From positions 49,009-113,008 of the forward strand of contig JARQWU010000003.1 of the NCBI GenBank assembly GCA_040182905.1: a stretch of 64,000 nt of DNA. The letters are read 5' to 3'. Position numbers and translations under genes: made by a program. The stretch is from Barthelona sp. PAP020 (Eukaryota; Metamonada: BaSk clade). A model generated the notes under the pieces. It had not been told where the DNA came from, did not search any database, and was given only the letters and a program-made list of their open reading frames with translations. Positions 30,182-38,069 of the stretch are shown one piece after another (position 1 is the stretch's first letter; each line of letters opens with the position of its first letter).

Positions 30182-31090
30182 CTATATTTCAAGTAAATCG
30201 TATCCTAACGGCAGTTCTTCCGGTTCTTTTTCATCCGAAATCAATAAATCATCAATAGATAATGAATTGGGCAATACATTGGATTCATTCATGTCCAAAA
30301 TAATTCTTTGCGTTTCTCTTGCCCACTTTTTCCAATTATCTTGATATTCTTTATCAATAGTCTTTTGATGAGACTTTTCCCATTTAATAAAATCTTCTTT
30401 GACATTTTTTGCCAAGTCTAAAGCTAATTCTGAGGCAAACGCCAACTGTTCACCAGACCTTCCAGCAATATGCATGAACAATGCATGGTCATCTTCGCGA
30501 TTCAACTTTGGGTCAATAAAGCCAGATCCTCTTCCTTTTAACTGAGTATGACAACCCGTTATTTTTTTTATATATTTGATATTGCAACCATCTGGTCCAA
30601 GAATTCTACCTCTCAAATTGAATTGAATTGGCACATCTTCTAATTCACGTGGAAGCTGGATTTTACTCACATATTCACCACTAAATAATAATAACGTTGA
30701 AGCAGAAGTTTGTGGCCTGATTGTTCGGGATTCTGATTGCTTAAGTAGCAATTGAAAATTTTTTGGTAATGAACGGATGTTGTGATCTATTAAATATCTG
30801 ACATAAATACAAGCTAATCTAATTTTTTTAATGTCGGTTGCATGCGATAAAAACAATCGTAAATCACCAGAAGAATTTTGACGAGCTTGTCCTCGTAATA
30901 TTAATGAACAACCAGTTAATTGAGAAATATAATTCTGAGTATTACTTGTGGTAAAAAATTGACGATTTGGTGCATCATTTATTGGAATATTTGAATAATA
31001 TCCTTTGTCTTCTTCAATTATTTTATCAATACAATCGTTTTCATTTAATTTTTTCCAAACAGGATCAATTCCATCATCAAAATCATTCAT
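30182..31090 (-). CDS. KH-domain RNA-binding protein, KHDC4 (BLOM7)-like
   Basis: A 302-residue protein with two KH-type domains in tandem. The first (~45-108) has TQNYISQLTGCSLILRGQ, as in KHDC4/BLOM7. The second (~150-230) has FNLRGRILGPDGCNIKYIKK with the GxxG loop GPDG, then GCHTQLKGRGSGFIDP, a pattern shared with KHDC4 and splicing-factor-1-type KH domains. The family acts in pre-mRNA splicing and snoRNA host-gene processing. The start is the ATG at 31090; the open frame upstream begins only at GTG. A T12 tract lies 13 nt before the ATG. The upstream gene, RRP45, ends 32 bp away on the same strand. Confidence 0.78.
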   Translation of the reverse strand: MNDFDDGIDPVWKKLNENDCIDKIIEEDKGYYSNIPINDAPNRQFFTTSNTQNYISQLTGCSLILRGQARQNSSGDLRLFLSHATDIKKIRLACIYVRYLIDHNIRSLPKNFQLLLKQSESRTIRPQTSASTLLLFSGEYVSKIQLPRELEDVPIQFNLRGRILGPDGCNIKYIKKITGCHTQLKGRGSGFIDPKLNREDDHALFMHIAGRSGEQLAFASELALDLAKNVKEDFIKWEKSHQKTIDKEYQDNWKKWARETQRIILDMNESNVLPNSLSIDDLLISDEKEPEELPLGYDLLEI

Positions 31091-31122
31091 CAAACTGATA
31101 TTTAAAAAAAAAAAAGTCACAT

Positions 31123-31911
31123 CTAATTTATATTTTCATGCAGTTTTCTAGCTATTTCATTAGCCATTGTCATTAACTTGAATAATTCTGTGTTATCAAT
31201 GGTTAAACCATTAGATTTCCTTGAAAATACAAACTCATCGTATTTGTTTATAGAAAAATTAATAAACCCATCACAAACCTTTTCTTCTTCATAATTCGGA
31301 TCCAATATGTATTTATCTTCAAAAATTCCATAGCTTACACTTACAGGCAAATAGTTGAACTTTAAACTTCTCATTTCTTCTGTTTTTTTTAGTTTAGTTG
31401 TTTCCAATACAAATTCTTCAGGATCAAAAGTATAAACAGGAAGTTTTGTGTTCAAAAGACCTATCGTGGTTATATAAAGACTAGAATCAAACAAATTACC
31501 ATCATTTTGTAAAATAGTAATAATGCAGGTTAATTTCCAAACAAATTTTCCAGACACAATGCATAAATCATCTCTATCAACTGCCCATTTTATTCCTGAT
31601 TTGAAAGAATTATCTAAATATTCTTTAATTCTTATTTCTTCAGGTTTATTTTTTCCAACTTTAATATTTTCTTCAACAGTGGGTGAAATTTTAACAATTA
31701 TATCAAAAAGTCCTTTATTCGGTCTATTTTCCTTTGGAACTGAGATTTTAGGATAAATTGAACAAATTACTTTCGTTTTTCCCCAGTTTAACTCATGAAC
31801 TAAATTGGAATGACTGATAATATCAATTTCTCGATTTTCATAAAAATCTCGTTCTTCTACTCGAATATTATTTCTTAATGCTTCAGAAATAAAATCATTG
31901 TTTGAATTCAT
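31123..31911 (-). CDS. RRP45: Exosome complex component RRP45 (EXOSC9)
   Basis: An RNase PH-fold subunit of the 3'-5' RNA exosome ring, nuclear and cytosolic, 262 aa from the ATG at 31911 (the longer frame starts TTG). It aligns along its length with EXOSC9: the N-terminal NIRVEERDFYENREI, NRPNKGLFDI, LQNDGNLFDSSLY, then LPVSVSYGIFEDKYILDPNYEEE and CDGFINFSINKYDE. As in eukaryotic exosome rings, phosphorolytic residues are not evident, so it is structural. It lacks the long C-terminal tail of human EXOSC9 (439 aa). RRP43 or RRP42 are the alternatives, but the DPNxEEE...DG pattern favours RRP45. Confidence 0.85.
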   Translation of the reverse strand: MNSNNDFISEALRNNIRVEERDFYENREIDIISHSNLVHELNWGKTKVICSIYPKISVPKENRPNKGLFDIIVKISPTVEENIKVGKNKPEEIRIKEYLDNSFKSGIKWAVDRDDLCIVSGKFVWKLTCIITILQNDGNLFDSSLYITTIGLLNTKLPVYTFDPEEFVLETTKLKKTEEMRSLKFNYLPVSVSYGIFEDKYILDPNYEEEKVCDGFINFSINKYDEFVFSRKSNGLTIDNTELFKLMTMANEIARKLHENIN

Positions 31912-32123
31912 TACAGAAATATTGTTCAAAATTGGAATTCCAATTTTACATTTGAATTTTTTAAAAAATTATTTATTAAATGAATTGTTAACAAAATTAT
32001 TACAGATTTCAAAGCTAACAAAGAAATTTGATAAAAAATGAGAGTCAAAACTTTTGTAAAAGTTGAAATTTTTTTGTCCAATTCTTCCTCTCTTTGGTTT
32101 TTCTCCTTAGATTATAGACAAAA

Positions 32124-34646
32124 ATGGTTTTTTTCACAAAAGAAGAAATGCGTGAGCAAATGAATGATCCTGATCATATTCGTAATATGTCAGTCATTGC
32201 TCATGTCGATCACGGCAAATCTACACTTACTGACTCTCTCGTCGCTCATGCCGGTATTATTAAAGCAGAATCTGCAGGTGACGCTCGTGCCACTGATACT
32301 CGTGCTGATGAACAAGAACGTTGTATCACCATCAAGTCCACTGGTATTTCTCTTTATTATGAATATGCTTCTCCTATTTTAGAAGATGCTGAAAAGGTTG
32401 GTCATCTTATTAATCTTATTGATTCTCCCGGTCACGTCGATTTCTCTTCTGAAGTTACTGCTGCCCTTCGTGTTACCGATGGTGCTTTGGTTGTCGTCGA
32501 TGCCGTTTCTGGTGTCTCCGTCCAAACCGAAACTGTCCTTCGTCAAGCTCTTCAAGAACGTGTCAAACCCGTTTTGATGCTTAACAAACTTGATCGTGTT
32601 TTCAAGGAACTTCAACTTACCCCTGAAGATGCTTATGAAAGTTTCCGTCGTAACATCGAACACATTAACTCTATGATTTCTATTTATGGTGATGATACTC
32701 TTGGTGATGTTTCTTGTGACCCTGTTGCTGGTTCCGTTGCTTTTGGTTCTGGTCTTCAAGCTTGGGCTTTTACCCTTAACCGTTTTGCTATTATCTATTC
32801 CAAGAAATTCGGTTTCCCTCGTGATAAATTCCTTAAGAAATTATGGGGTGACAACTATTGGGATGCTAAGACCAAGAAATGGAGAAAAAAAGATGTTTCT
32901 GCTGATGGTCGTCCTCTTAAGCGTGCCTTCTGTGAATTCATTATTGAACCTCTTTATCGTGTTTTCAACATGGGTGCTGAAGAAACTCTTGATAACCTTT
33001 GGGATTGGTGTGACAAGAACGAAATTGAAATGAATCGTGAAGAAAGATCAAGAACCAAAAAGGAAGTTCTTAAGACTGTTTTGCGTAAGTGGTTACCCGC
33101 TGCCGAAGCTTTATTGGATATGATCGTTGAACATCTTCCTTCTCCCAGAGCTGCACAAAAGTATCGTGCTTCTGCCCTTTATACTGGTCCCGTTGGTGAT
33201 GAAGCCTACAATGGTATTGTCAACTGTGATCCTAATGGTCCCGTTATGGTTTACGTTTCTAAGATGGTTCCTTCCGCTGATAACTCTCGTTTCGTTGCTT
33301 TCGGTCGTGTCTTCTCCGGTACCATCTATTCTCAACAACGTGTTAGAATCTATGGTTCTAACTACGTTTTTGGAGGAAAGGAAGATTTCTATGAAAAGAC
33401 TGTCACTCGTACTGTTATTATGATGGCTGGTCGCACTGAATCTGTTGAATCTATTCCTTGTGGTAACACTGTTGGTCTTGTTGGTATCGATAAGTGGCTT
33501 TTGAAGGCTGGTACTATCACCAACTTAGAAACTGCCTATCCTATTAGATCTATGAAGTTCTCCGTCGCTCCTGTCGTCAGACAAGCTGTTCGTCCTAAGA
33601 ACTCTGCTGATCTTGGCAGATTAGCTGAAGGTCTTCATCGTCTTTCCAAGTCCGACCCTTGTGTTGTCGTTGAAATCGATGATGAAACTGGTGAATCTAT
33701 TATTGCTGGTGTCGGTGAATTGCATCTTGAAATCTGTATTAAGGATCTTAGAGACGATTTCGCCAAGGTTCCCATTATTGTTACTGATCCTATCGTTTCT
33801 TTCCGTGAAACTGTCGTTGGTACTTCTAGTGTTCAATGTCTTGCCAAGTCCGCCAATGGTTTGAACCGTCTTTTCGGTATTGCCAAGCCTTTGAGCCAAG
33901 AACTCACTGAAGCTATTGAAGGAAAGGATATTGTTCCTAATCCTACTGATGTCAATGCTCAAGTTCGTAAGTTAGTTGATGAATATGGTTGGGAATTGAA
34001 CCAAGCTCGTTCCATTTGGGCTTATGGTCCTGAAACTCGTGGTCCTAACGTTTTGGTTGATATTTCTACTGGTGTTCAATATCTTAATGAAATTAAGGAT
34101 TCAGTCAAGGGTGGTTTCGAATGGGTCACTGCTCATGGTGTCTTATGTGAAGAACCTTGCCGTGGTGTTGGTTTCTATATTGAAGATGGTGCTCTTCACG
34201 GAGATGCTGTCCATCGTGGTGGTAACCAAATCCTTCCTGCAGCTCGTAACTTGTTCTATGCTTCTCAATTATCTGCTGATCCTACTTTACTTCATCCTAT
34301 GTATGTTGTCGATATCACTATTCCTCAAGATGTTCGTCCTGGTGTTTATCAAGTCCTTACTCGTCGTAATGGTCGTATCTATGATGAAGAACCTCGTGAA
34401 GGTACTTACTTAGTTCAAATCAAGGCTCATCTTGCTGTCCTTGATTCTTTCAGATTTGATGCCGATCTTCGTGCCGCCACATCTGGTAAGGCTTTCCCTC
34501 AAATGTCTTTCTCTCACTGGGAAATTTTAGATGGTGATATTAATGATACCACTACTCGTGTCGGTGATGTTGTTAAGAAAACTCGTGAACGTAAGGGTAT
34601 GCCTGGTGAATTGCCACCTCTTAGCAAATATTTGGATAAGTTGTAA
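32124..34646 (+). CDS. EEF2: Translation elongation factor 2
   Basis: The GTPase that moves tRNA and mRNA through the cytosolic ribosome, 840 aa. G1 is AHVDHGKST, the effector region includes RCITIKSTGISL, G3 is DSPGHVDF and G4 is NKLD. Domain IV carries the diphthamide loop with His697. There the usual HRGGGQ reads HRGGNQ, with Asn701 in place of Gly. The protein ends YLDKL as usual. Codon use is strongly biased (CGT, GGT, CTT, GAA, C-ending codons), unlike AT-rich neighbours and typical of a very highly expressed gene. A pyrimidine-rich leader precedes the first ATG. Confidence 0.98.
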   Translation: MVFFTKEEMREQMNDPDHIRNMSVIAHVDHGKSTLTDSLVAHAGIIKAESAGDARATDTRADEQERCITIKSTGISLYYEYASPILEDAEKVGHLINLIDSPGHVDFSSEVTAALRVTDGALVVVDAVSGVSVQTETVLRQALQERVKPVLMLNKLDRVFKELQLTPEDAYESFRRNIEHINSMISIYGDDTLGDVSCDPVAGSVAFGSGLQAWAFTLNRFAIIYSKKFGFPRDKFLKKLWGDNYWDAKTKKWRKKDVSADGRPLKRAFCEFIIEPLYRVFNMGAEETLDNLWDWCDKNEIEMNREERSRTKKEVLKTVLRKWLPAAEALLDMIVEHLPSPRAAQKYRASALYTGPVGDEAYNGIVNCDPNGPVMVYVSKMVPSADNSRFVAFGRVFSGTIYSQQRVRIYGSNYVFGGKEDFYEKTVTRTVIMMAGRTESVESIPCGNTVGLVGIDKWLLKAGTITNLETAYPIRSMKFSVAPVVRQAVRPKNSADLGRLAEGLHRLSKSDPCVVVEIDDETGESIIAGVGELHLEICIKDLRDDFAKVPIIVTDPIVSFRETVVGTSSVQCLAKSANGLNRLFGIAKPLSQELTEAIEGKDIVPNPTDVNAQVRKLVDEYGWELNQARSIWAYGPETRGPNVLVDISTGVQYLNEIKDSVKGGFEWVTAHGVLCEEPCRGVGFYIEDGALHGDAVHRGGNQILPAARNLFYASQLSADPTLLHPMYVVDITIPQDVRPGVYQVLTRRNGRIYDEEPREGTYLVQIKAHLAVLDSFRFDADLRAATSGKAFPQMSFSHWEILDGDINDTTTRVGDVVKKTRERKGMPGELPPLSKYLDKL

Positions 34647-34879
34647 GTTTATCATTTAGTTCAGTAAGCATATAAGTAAAAAAAAACCATTTATTTTTTG
34701 TTTCTTTTCAATGAATAATTTTGTTTGTTGTGTTTAAGTTTATTTATAAAGGTTTTCTCCTGTTGTAACACTCTTTATTATTGAATATTTCAGTACGGTC
34801 TGTACTTTGAACAATATATATATTGAAAACTGTTCCCAGGAAAAAAATTGAGAAGCTTTAATTTTTTTTTTCTCTATCA

Positions 34880-37051
34880 ATGGATTACGCCACTAACATG
34901 TTCACCACAGATGTGAACCGTCCTTTGTTAAAAGATACAATGAATGATGCGAAATTTGAGCTTTCTGATTCAACAATTGATATTTCAACAATCGCTAAAC
35001 AATATATTGGTATTCAACATAATTCACCCACAGAATTTTCTTCTGATGGATTATACTTTGCATTTGTGACATCATCTCATTCATTGACCATTCAAAAGAT
35101 TATTCCTTCCCAACAAGGGTTTAATTTTGAAACACACGCTTCACTCTTGTGTTTTAAATCACCATTACATTCCGTCAAATTCCATCCAACAAAACCTTGG
35201 ATTTTTGCAGCTGGAAATGAAGGAATTGTGGTTTATAATTACATAGAGAAAACCAAATTGTTTGAATGCACTTTAGAATATCCTAAAATGCATGATGATA
35301 TTGTATATTGCCTTACATTTGTGTGTGATGGGGATGTTTTGGTCAGTGGTTCCAAGGATTCCTCTTTAATTTTTTGGCATATTCAAGAAGATGGTACTTT
35401 TATCCATGTTGAAACCATTCAACGACACAAAGGAGGTATTTTAGTGCTTGAACGTTCTCCTAATGGCTCATTGTTGGCTACTGCTGGTCAAGATTCCACA
35501 ATACGTCTTTGGGATATTTCATCTTTACGTAAAGGTTTGGTTCAAAAATTGCAGGGTGATGAATTATTGAATATTCCTATTATTGCAGCTATGGATGGTC
35601 ATAGAGGGGATGTTGTGTCTTTATGTTGGTGGATGGATGGCCAATTCTTGTTTTCTGGTGCTCGTGATAATCAAGTTAAGATTTGGGATGTGAATTCCGG
35701 TAGAGAAACTAGAAATCTTCCTGCTGGTAAATTTGGTGCTGAAGATCTTGGTCATACAGGAGATGTACGTCGTATTTTGATTTTTAACGCACAACATAAC
35801 ATTGTTGTAACTATTGGCACTGATTCTCGTTTAAAAATTTGGCAATTGGGGGCACTCATTTCTCAAACGTCTGAATTTATGACTATGTCCAATAAATCTA
35901 AGAATTTAACACCTGCTGAGATTGAAGAATTCCTTCTTGGACAAGAGAGTGTTAAAACAGAAGACATTCGGGATGTTGTTTTAAGCTCAAAGGATTTGAA
36001 GGCTGATGAGATTTGGAATGTTTCCTTCAATCCTAAGTTTCCTTTAATGATCTATTCAACTTCTTTAAGAGTGTTAAGAATTCACGCTATCCCAGGCAAT
36101 CCTGTCAAGGAACAATGGCCTATCATGGCTGAATTCGCGGGTCATAAGGATCACGTTACTTGTCTTGATACATTATTCGATGATAAATGGTTGTTATCTG
36201 GCAGTGAAGACTATGAAATTTTCATTTATGATTCAGCCACAACAATTCGTAGACAACATTTGTCTCTACCTGGTTCTGTTTCATGCATGTCATGTGATCA
36301 AACAAGACAAAGAGTTTACGTTGGGTGCAGTGATTATAACATTCATATTTTTGGTCAAGAACATCAAAAAGGAATGTATTCTAACCCTGTTAGCATATTG
36401 AAGGGACATTCTGGCAGGATAAACGCTATTTCTGTCAATCCCCAATTTCCTTTCCTCGTTTCTGGTAGTTCTGACTTCACTGTGCGTCTTTGGTCCACTG
36501 ACAAGAATGATAAGGAGCCTTTATTATACAGAGACCATACTGGAATTGTTAAATGTGTTAAATGGTCAACCGATGGAAGATACTTGGTTACTGGTGGTAC
36601 CGACCATATGATATGTGTTTATTGTGTTGAAAATATGAGCTTAAAGTTGATTCATAAACTTCAAAATGCTCATTCCTCAAATATCACTGCTTTAGCATTC
36701 GCTTCCTCTCTTGATGATCTTTTGATCATTTCAGGATCAACAAGTTCTGAAATTAAAGTTTGGAAATTATCTGAATTGGAAAACCCCAATCCTGTCATTA
36801 TAAATGCCCATCATAATTCTATCACCGATATCAAGGTTGCTGAAACTGCTGGACAATTTCTTTCTGCTTCTGTTGACGGATTTGTTCTTGCTCATTCAAT
36901 TCATCATCCTCACAATGTATTGGGAGGTTACTCTTCTGAAAAGTCCCCTGTTGTTGCAATTTCTGTTGTTGGAGATTCTAAATTTGCTATGTCTACAACA
37001 GATGGGCAAATTTCTGTTTGGTGTTTGAAAAATGTCCAAAGTTTTGAATGA
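34880..37051 (+). CDS. WD40-repeat protein, function unknown
   Basis: 723 aa with roughly twelve to fourteen WD40 blades, enough for two propellers. Typical repeat ends are seen, such as LVSGSKDSSLIFW, LATAGQDSTIRLWD, LFSGARDNQVKIWD, LVSGSSDFTVRLW and LVTGGTDHMICVY. A non-repeat insert at ~330-375 (NLTPAEIEEFLLGQES) separates the halves. No extra domain or membrane segment is visible. Such proteins are scaffolds, and I cannot assign a complex. The start is the first ATG after a T10 tract (34862-34871). Confidence 0.85.
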   Translation: MDYATNMFTTDVNRPLLKDTMNDAKFELSDSTIDISTIAKQYIGIQHNSPTEFSSDGLYFAFVTSSHSLTIQKIIPSQQGFNFETHASLLCFKSPLHSVKFHPTKPWIFAAGNEGIVVYNYIEKTKLFECTLEYPKMHDDIVYCLTFVCDGDVLVSGSKDSSLIFWHIQEDGTFIHVETIQRHKGGILVLERSPNGSLLATAGQDSTIRLWDISSLRKGLVQKLQGDELLNIPIIAAMDGHRGDVVSLCWWMDGQFLFSGARDNQVKIWDVNSGRETRNLPAGKFGAEDLGHTGDVRRILIFNAQHNIVVTIGTDSRLKIWQLGALISQTSEFMTMSNKSKNLTPAEIEEFLLGQESVKTEDIRDVVLSSKDLKADEIWNVSFNPKFPLMIYSTSLRVLRIHAIPGNPVKEQWPIMAEFAGHKDHVTCLDTLFDDKWLLSGSEDYEIFIYDSATTIRRQHLSLPGSVSCMSCDQTRQRVYVGCSDYNIHIFGQEHQKGMYSNPVSILKGHSGRINAISVNPQFPFLVSGSSDFTVRLWSTDKNDKEPLLYRDHTGIVKCVKWSTDGRYLVTGGTDHMICVYCVENMSLKLIHKLQNAHSSNITALAFASSLDDLLIISGSTSSEIKVWKLSELENPNPVIINAHHNSITDIKVAETAGQFLSASVDGFVLAHSIHHPHNVLGGYSSEKSPVVAISVVGDSKFAMSTTDGQISVWCLKNVQSFE

Positions 37052-37415
37052 TGATGCTAACACCTTAAAATTTGGAACTTCCGTGACAATTTTTTGAATT
37101 TTCCATCATTTTTAGTTGTATTTATTAAATGTTGAGTTTGTGTAAATAAATATCTTTTGTGTATTTTTTTTGGTTTGAACAGTCTTATATAAATTAAAAA
37201 AGATCCAATTGAAAAATTATAAACTCAACAAAAATATTGTGAACAAACAAAAAAATAAAACAATAATTGCAAAAAAGTGCCAAATTATCATTATTTTTGT
37301 TTGTTTTTTCAATTTATTGTGCTTTTGTCAAAAGAAAATTCTCTTCATATCAGAATATTCATCAAAATACAAACCTTCGCAAATTTATAAACACAGATAT
37401 TTGACTTGTTTTCTA
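37052..37415. other. Intergenic region upstream of Ras-like GTPase
   Basis: 364 bp of AT-rich sequence. An open frame in phase with the GTPase extends back to 37209 but contains no ATG before 37416 and has a non-coding look (Lys/Asn/Ile-rich). I treat it as 5' leader and promoter. Nothing else was identified. Confidence 0.5.
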
Positions 37416-38009
37416 ATGACCTTCACCAAATGTATTACAATAGGAAACGTTGGAACAGGAAAAACTTCTTTGATTACAAAATTTTGTGAAGGAACTTATC
37501 CACCAACTCAAACAATTGGTAAACCTTTTTATCAAATAACATTCCACGATGAAGGGGTATCAAAAGTAGTGGAATTTTGGGACACATTGGGTCATGAAAA
37601 CTACAGTTTTGATTTGCCAGATTTCTTTTTCAAAGATGCTCAGATTGCCCTTGTTTGTTTCACTTTGGTTGATAAAGAAGCATTTGAAGATGCTTTTAAA
37701 TGGGCCACATTGTGTCTAAAGCGTTTCAAAACGAATCCACCCATATTATTATTCATAGGCACTTGTTTGGATGAAATACTGGATGGAAAAAAAAAAAGAG
37801 AGATTGCCAGAAGAGAAATTTTGGAAAAGATACAACATTTTGCAAATAGAAATGGAGTTTTATGCGAATTTGGAGGAGAATTAAGTTCATCAAGACAACT
37901 GGGATTTGACAATTTGAAAAGTTCTTTAAAACAATGCCTAAAAGTTATCGAATCACAATTCAGTCATGTAGAAATTGTTGAAGAGGATGCCAAATGTAAA
38001 ATTATGTGA
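37416..38009 (+). CDS. Divergent Ras/Rab-like small GTPase with CaaX box
   Basis: 197 aa from the ATG at 37416. The P-loop GNVGTGKT (10-17) is intact, and the switch I threonine is T33 in TIG. The switch II motif, normally DTAGQE, reads DTLGHE (56-61), so the catalytic Gln is His60. The G4 motif, normally NKxD, is TCLD (116-119), lacking the lysine. The C-terminus CKIM is a CaaX prenylation signal, preceded by a modest acidic stretch. It should be a membrane-anchored regulatory GTPase, probably slow in GTP hydrolysis and with altered base recognition. A Ras/Rab subfamily cannot be assigned. The next gene begins 60 bp downstream on the same strand. Confidence 0.75.
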   Translation: MTFTKCITIGNVGTGKTSLITKFCEGTYPPTQTIGKPFYQITFHDEGVSKVVEFWDTLGHENYSFDLPDFFFKDAQIALVCFTLVDKEAFEDAFKWATLCLKRFKTNPPILLFIGTCLDEILDGKKKREIARREILEKIQHFANRNGVLCEFGGELSSSRQLGFDNLKSSLKQCLKVIESQFSHVEIVEEDAKCKIM

Positions 38010-38069
38010 AATTAACTGAAAAATCAGAAATGAAAAAAATGCCTGCTTCAACTGTAAAAGTGAGAAAAG

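Noticed and set aside
32379-33962. Several long antisense frames across EF-2
   Set aside because: They mirror the strong codon bias of EF-2 (few reverse stops) and show no independent motifs.
37209-37415. 69-residue N-terminal extension of the Ras-like GTPase with a hydrophobic stretch
   Set aside because: Begins at TTG, has no ATG, is Lys/Asn-rich filler and would place a membrane segment before a G domain; the ATG at 37416 gives a canonical GTPase start.
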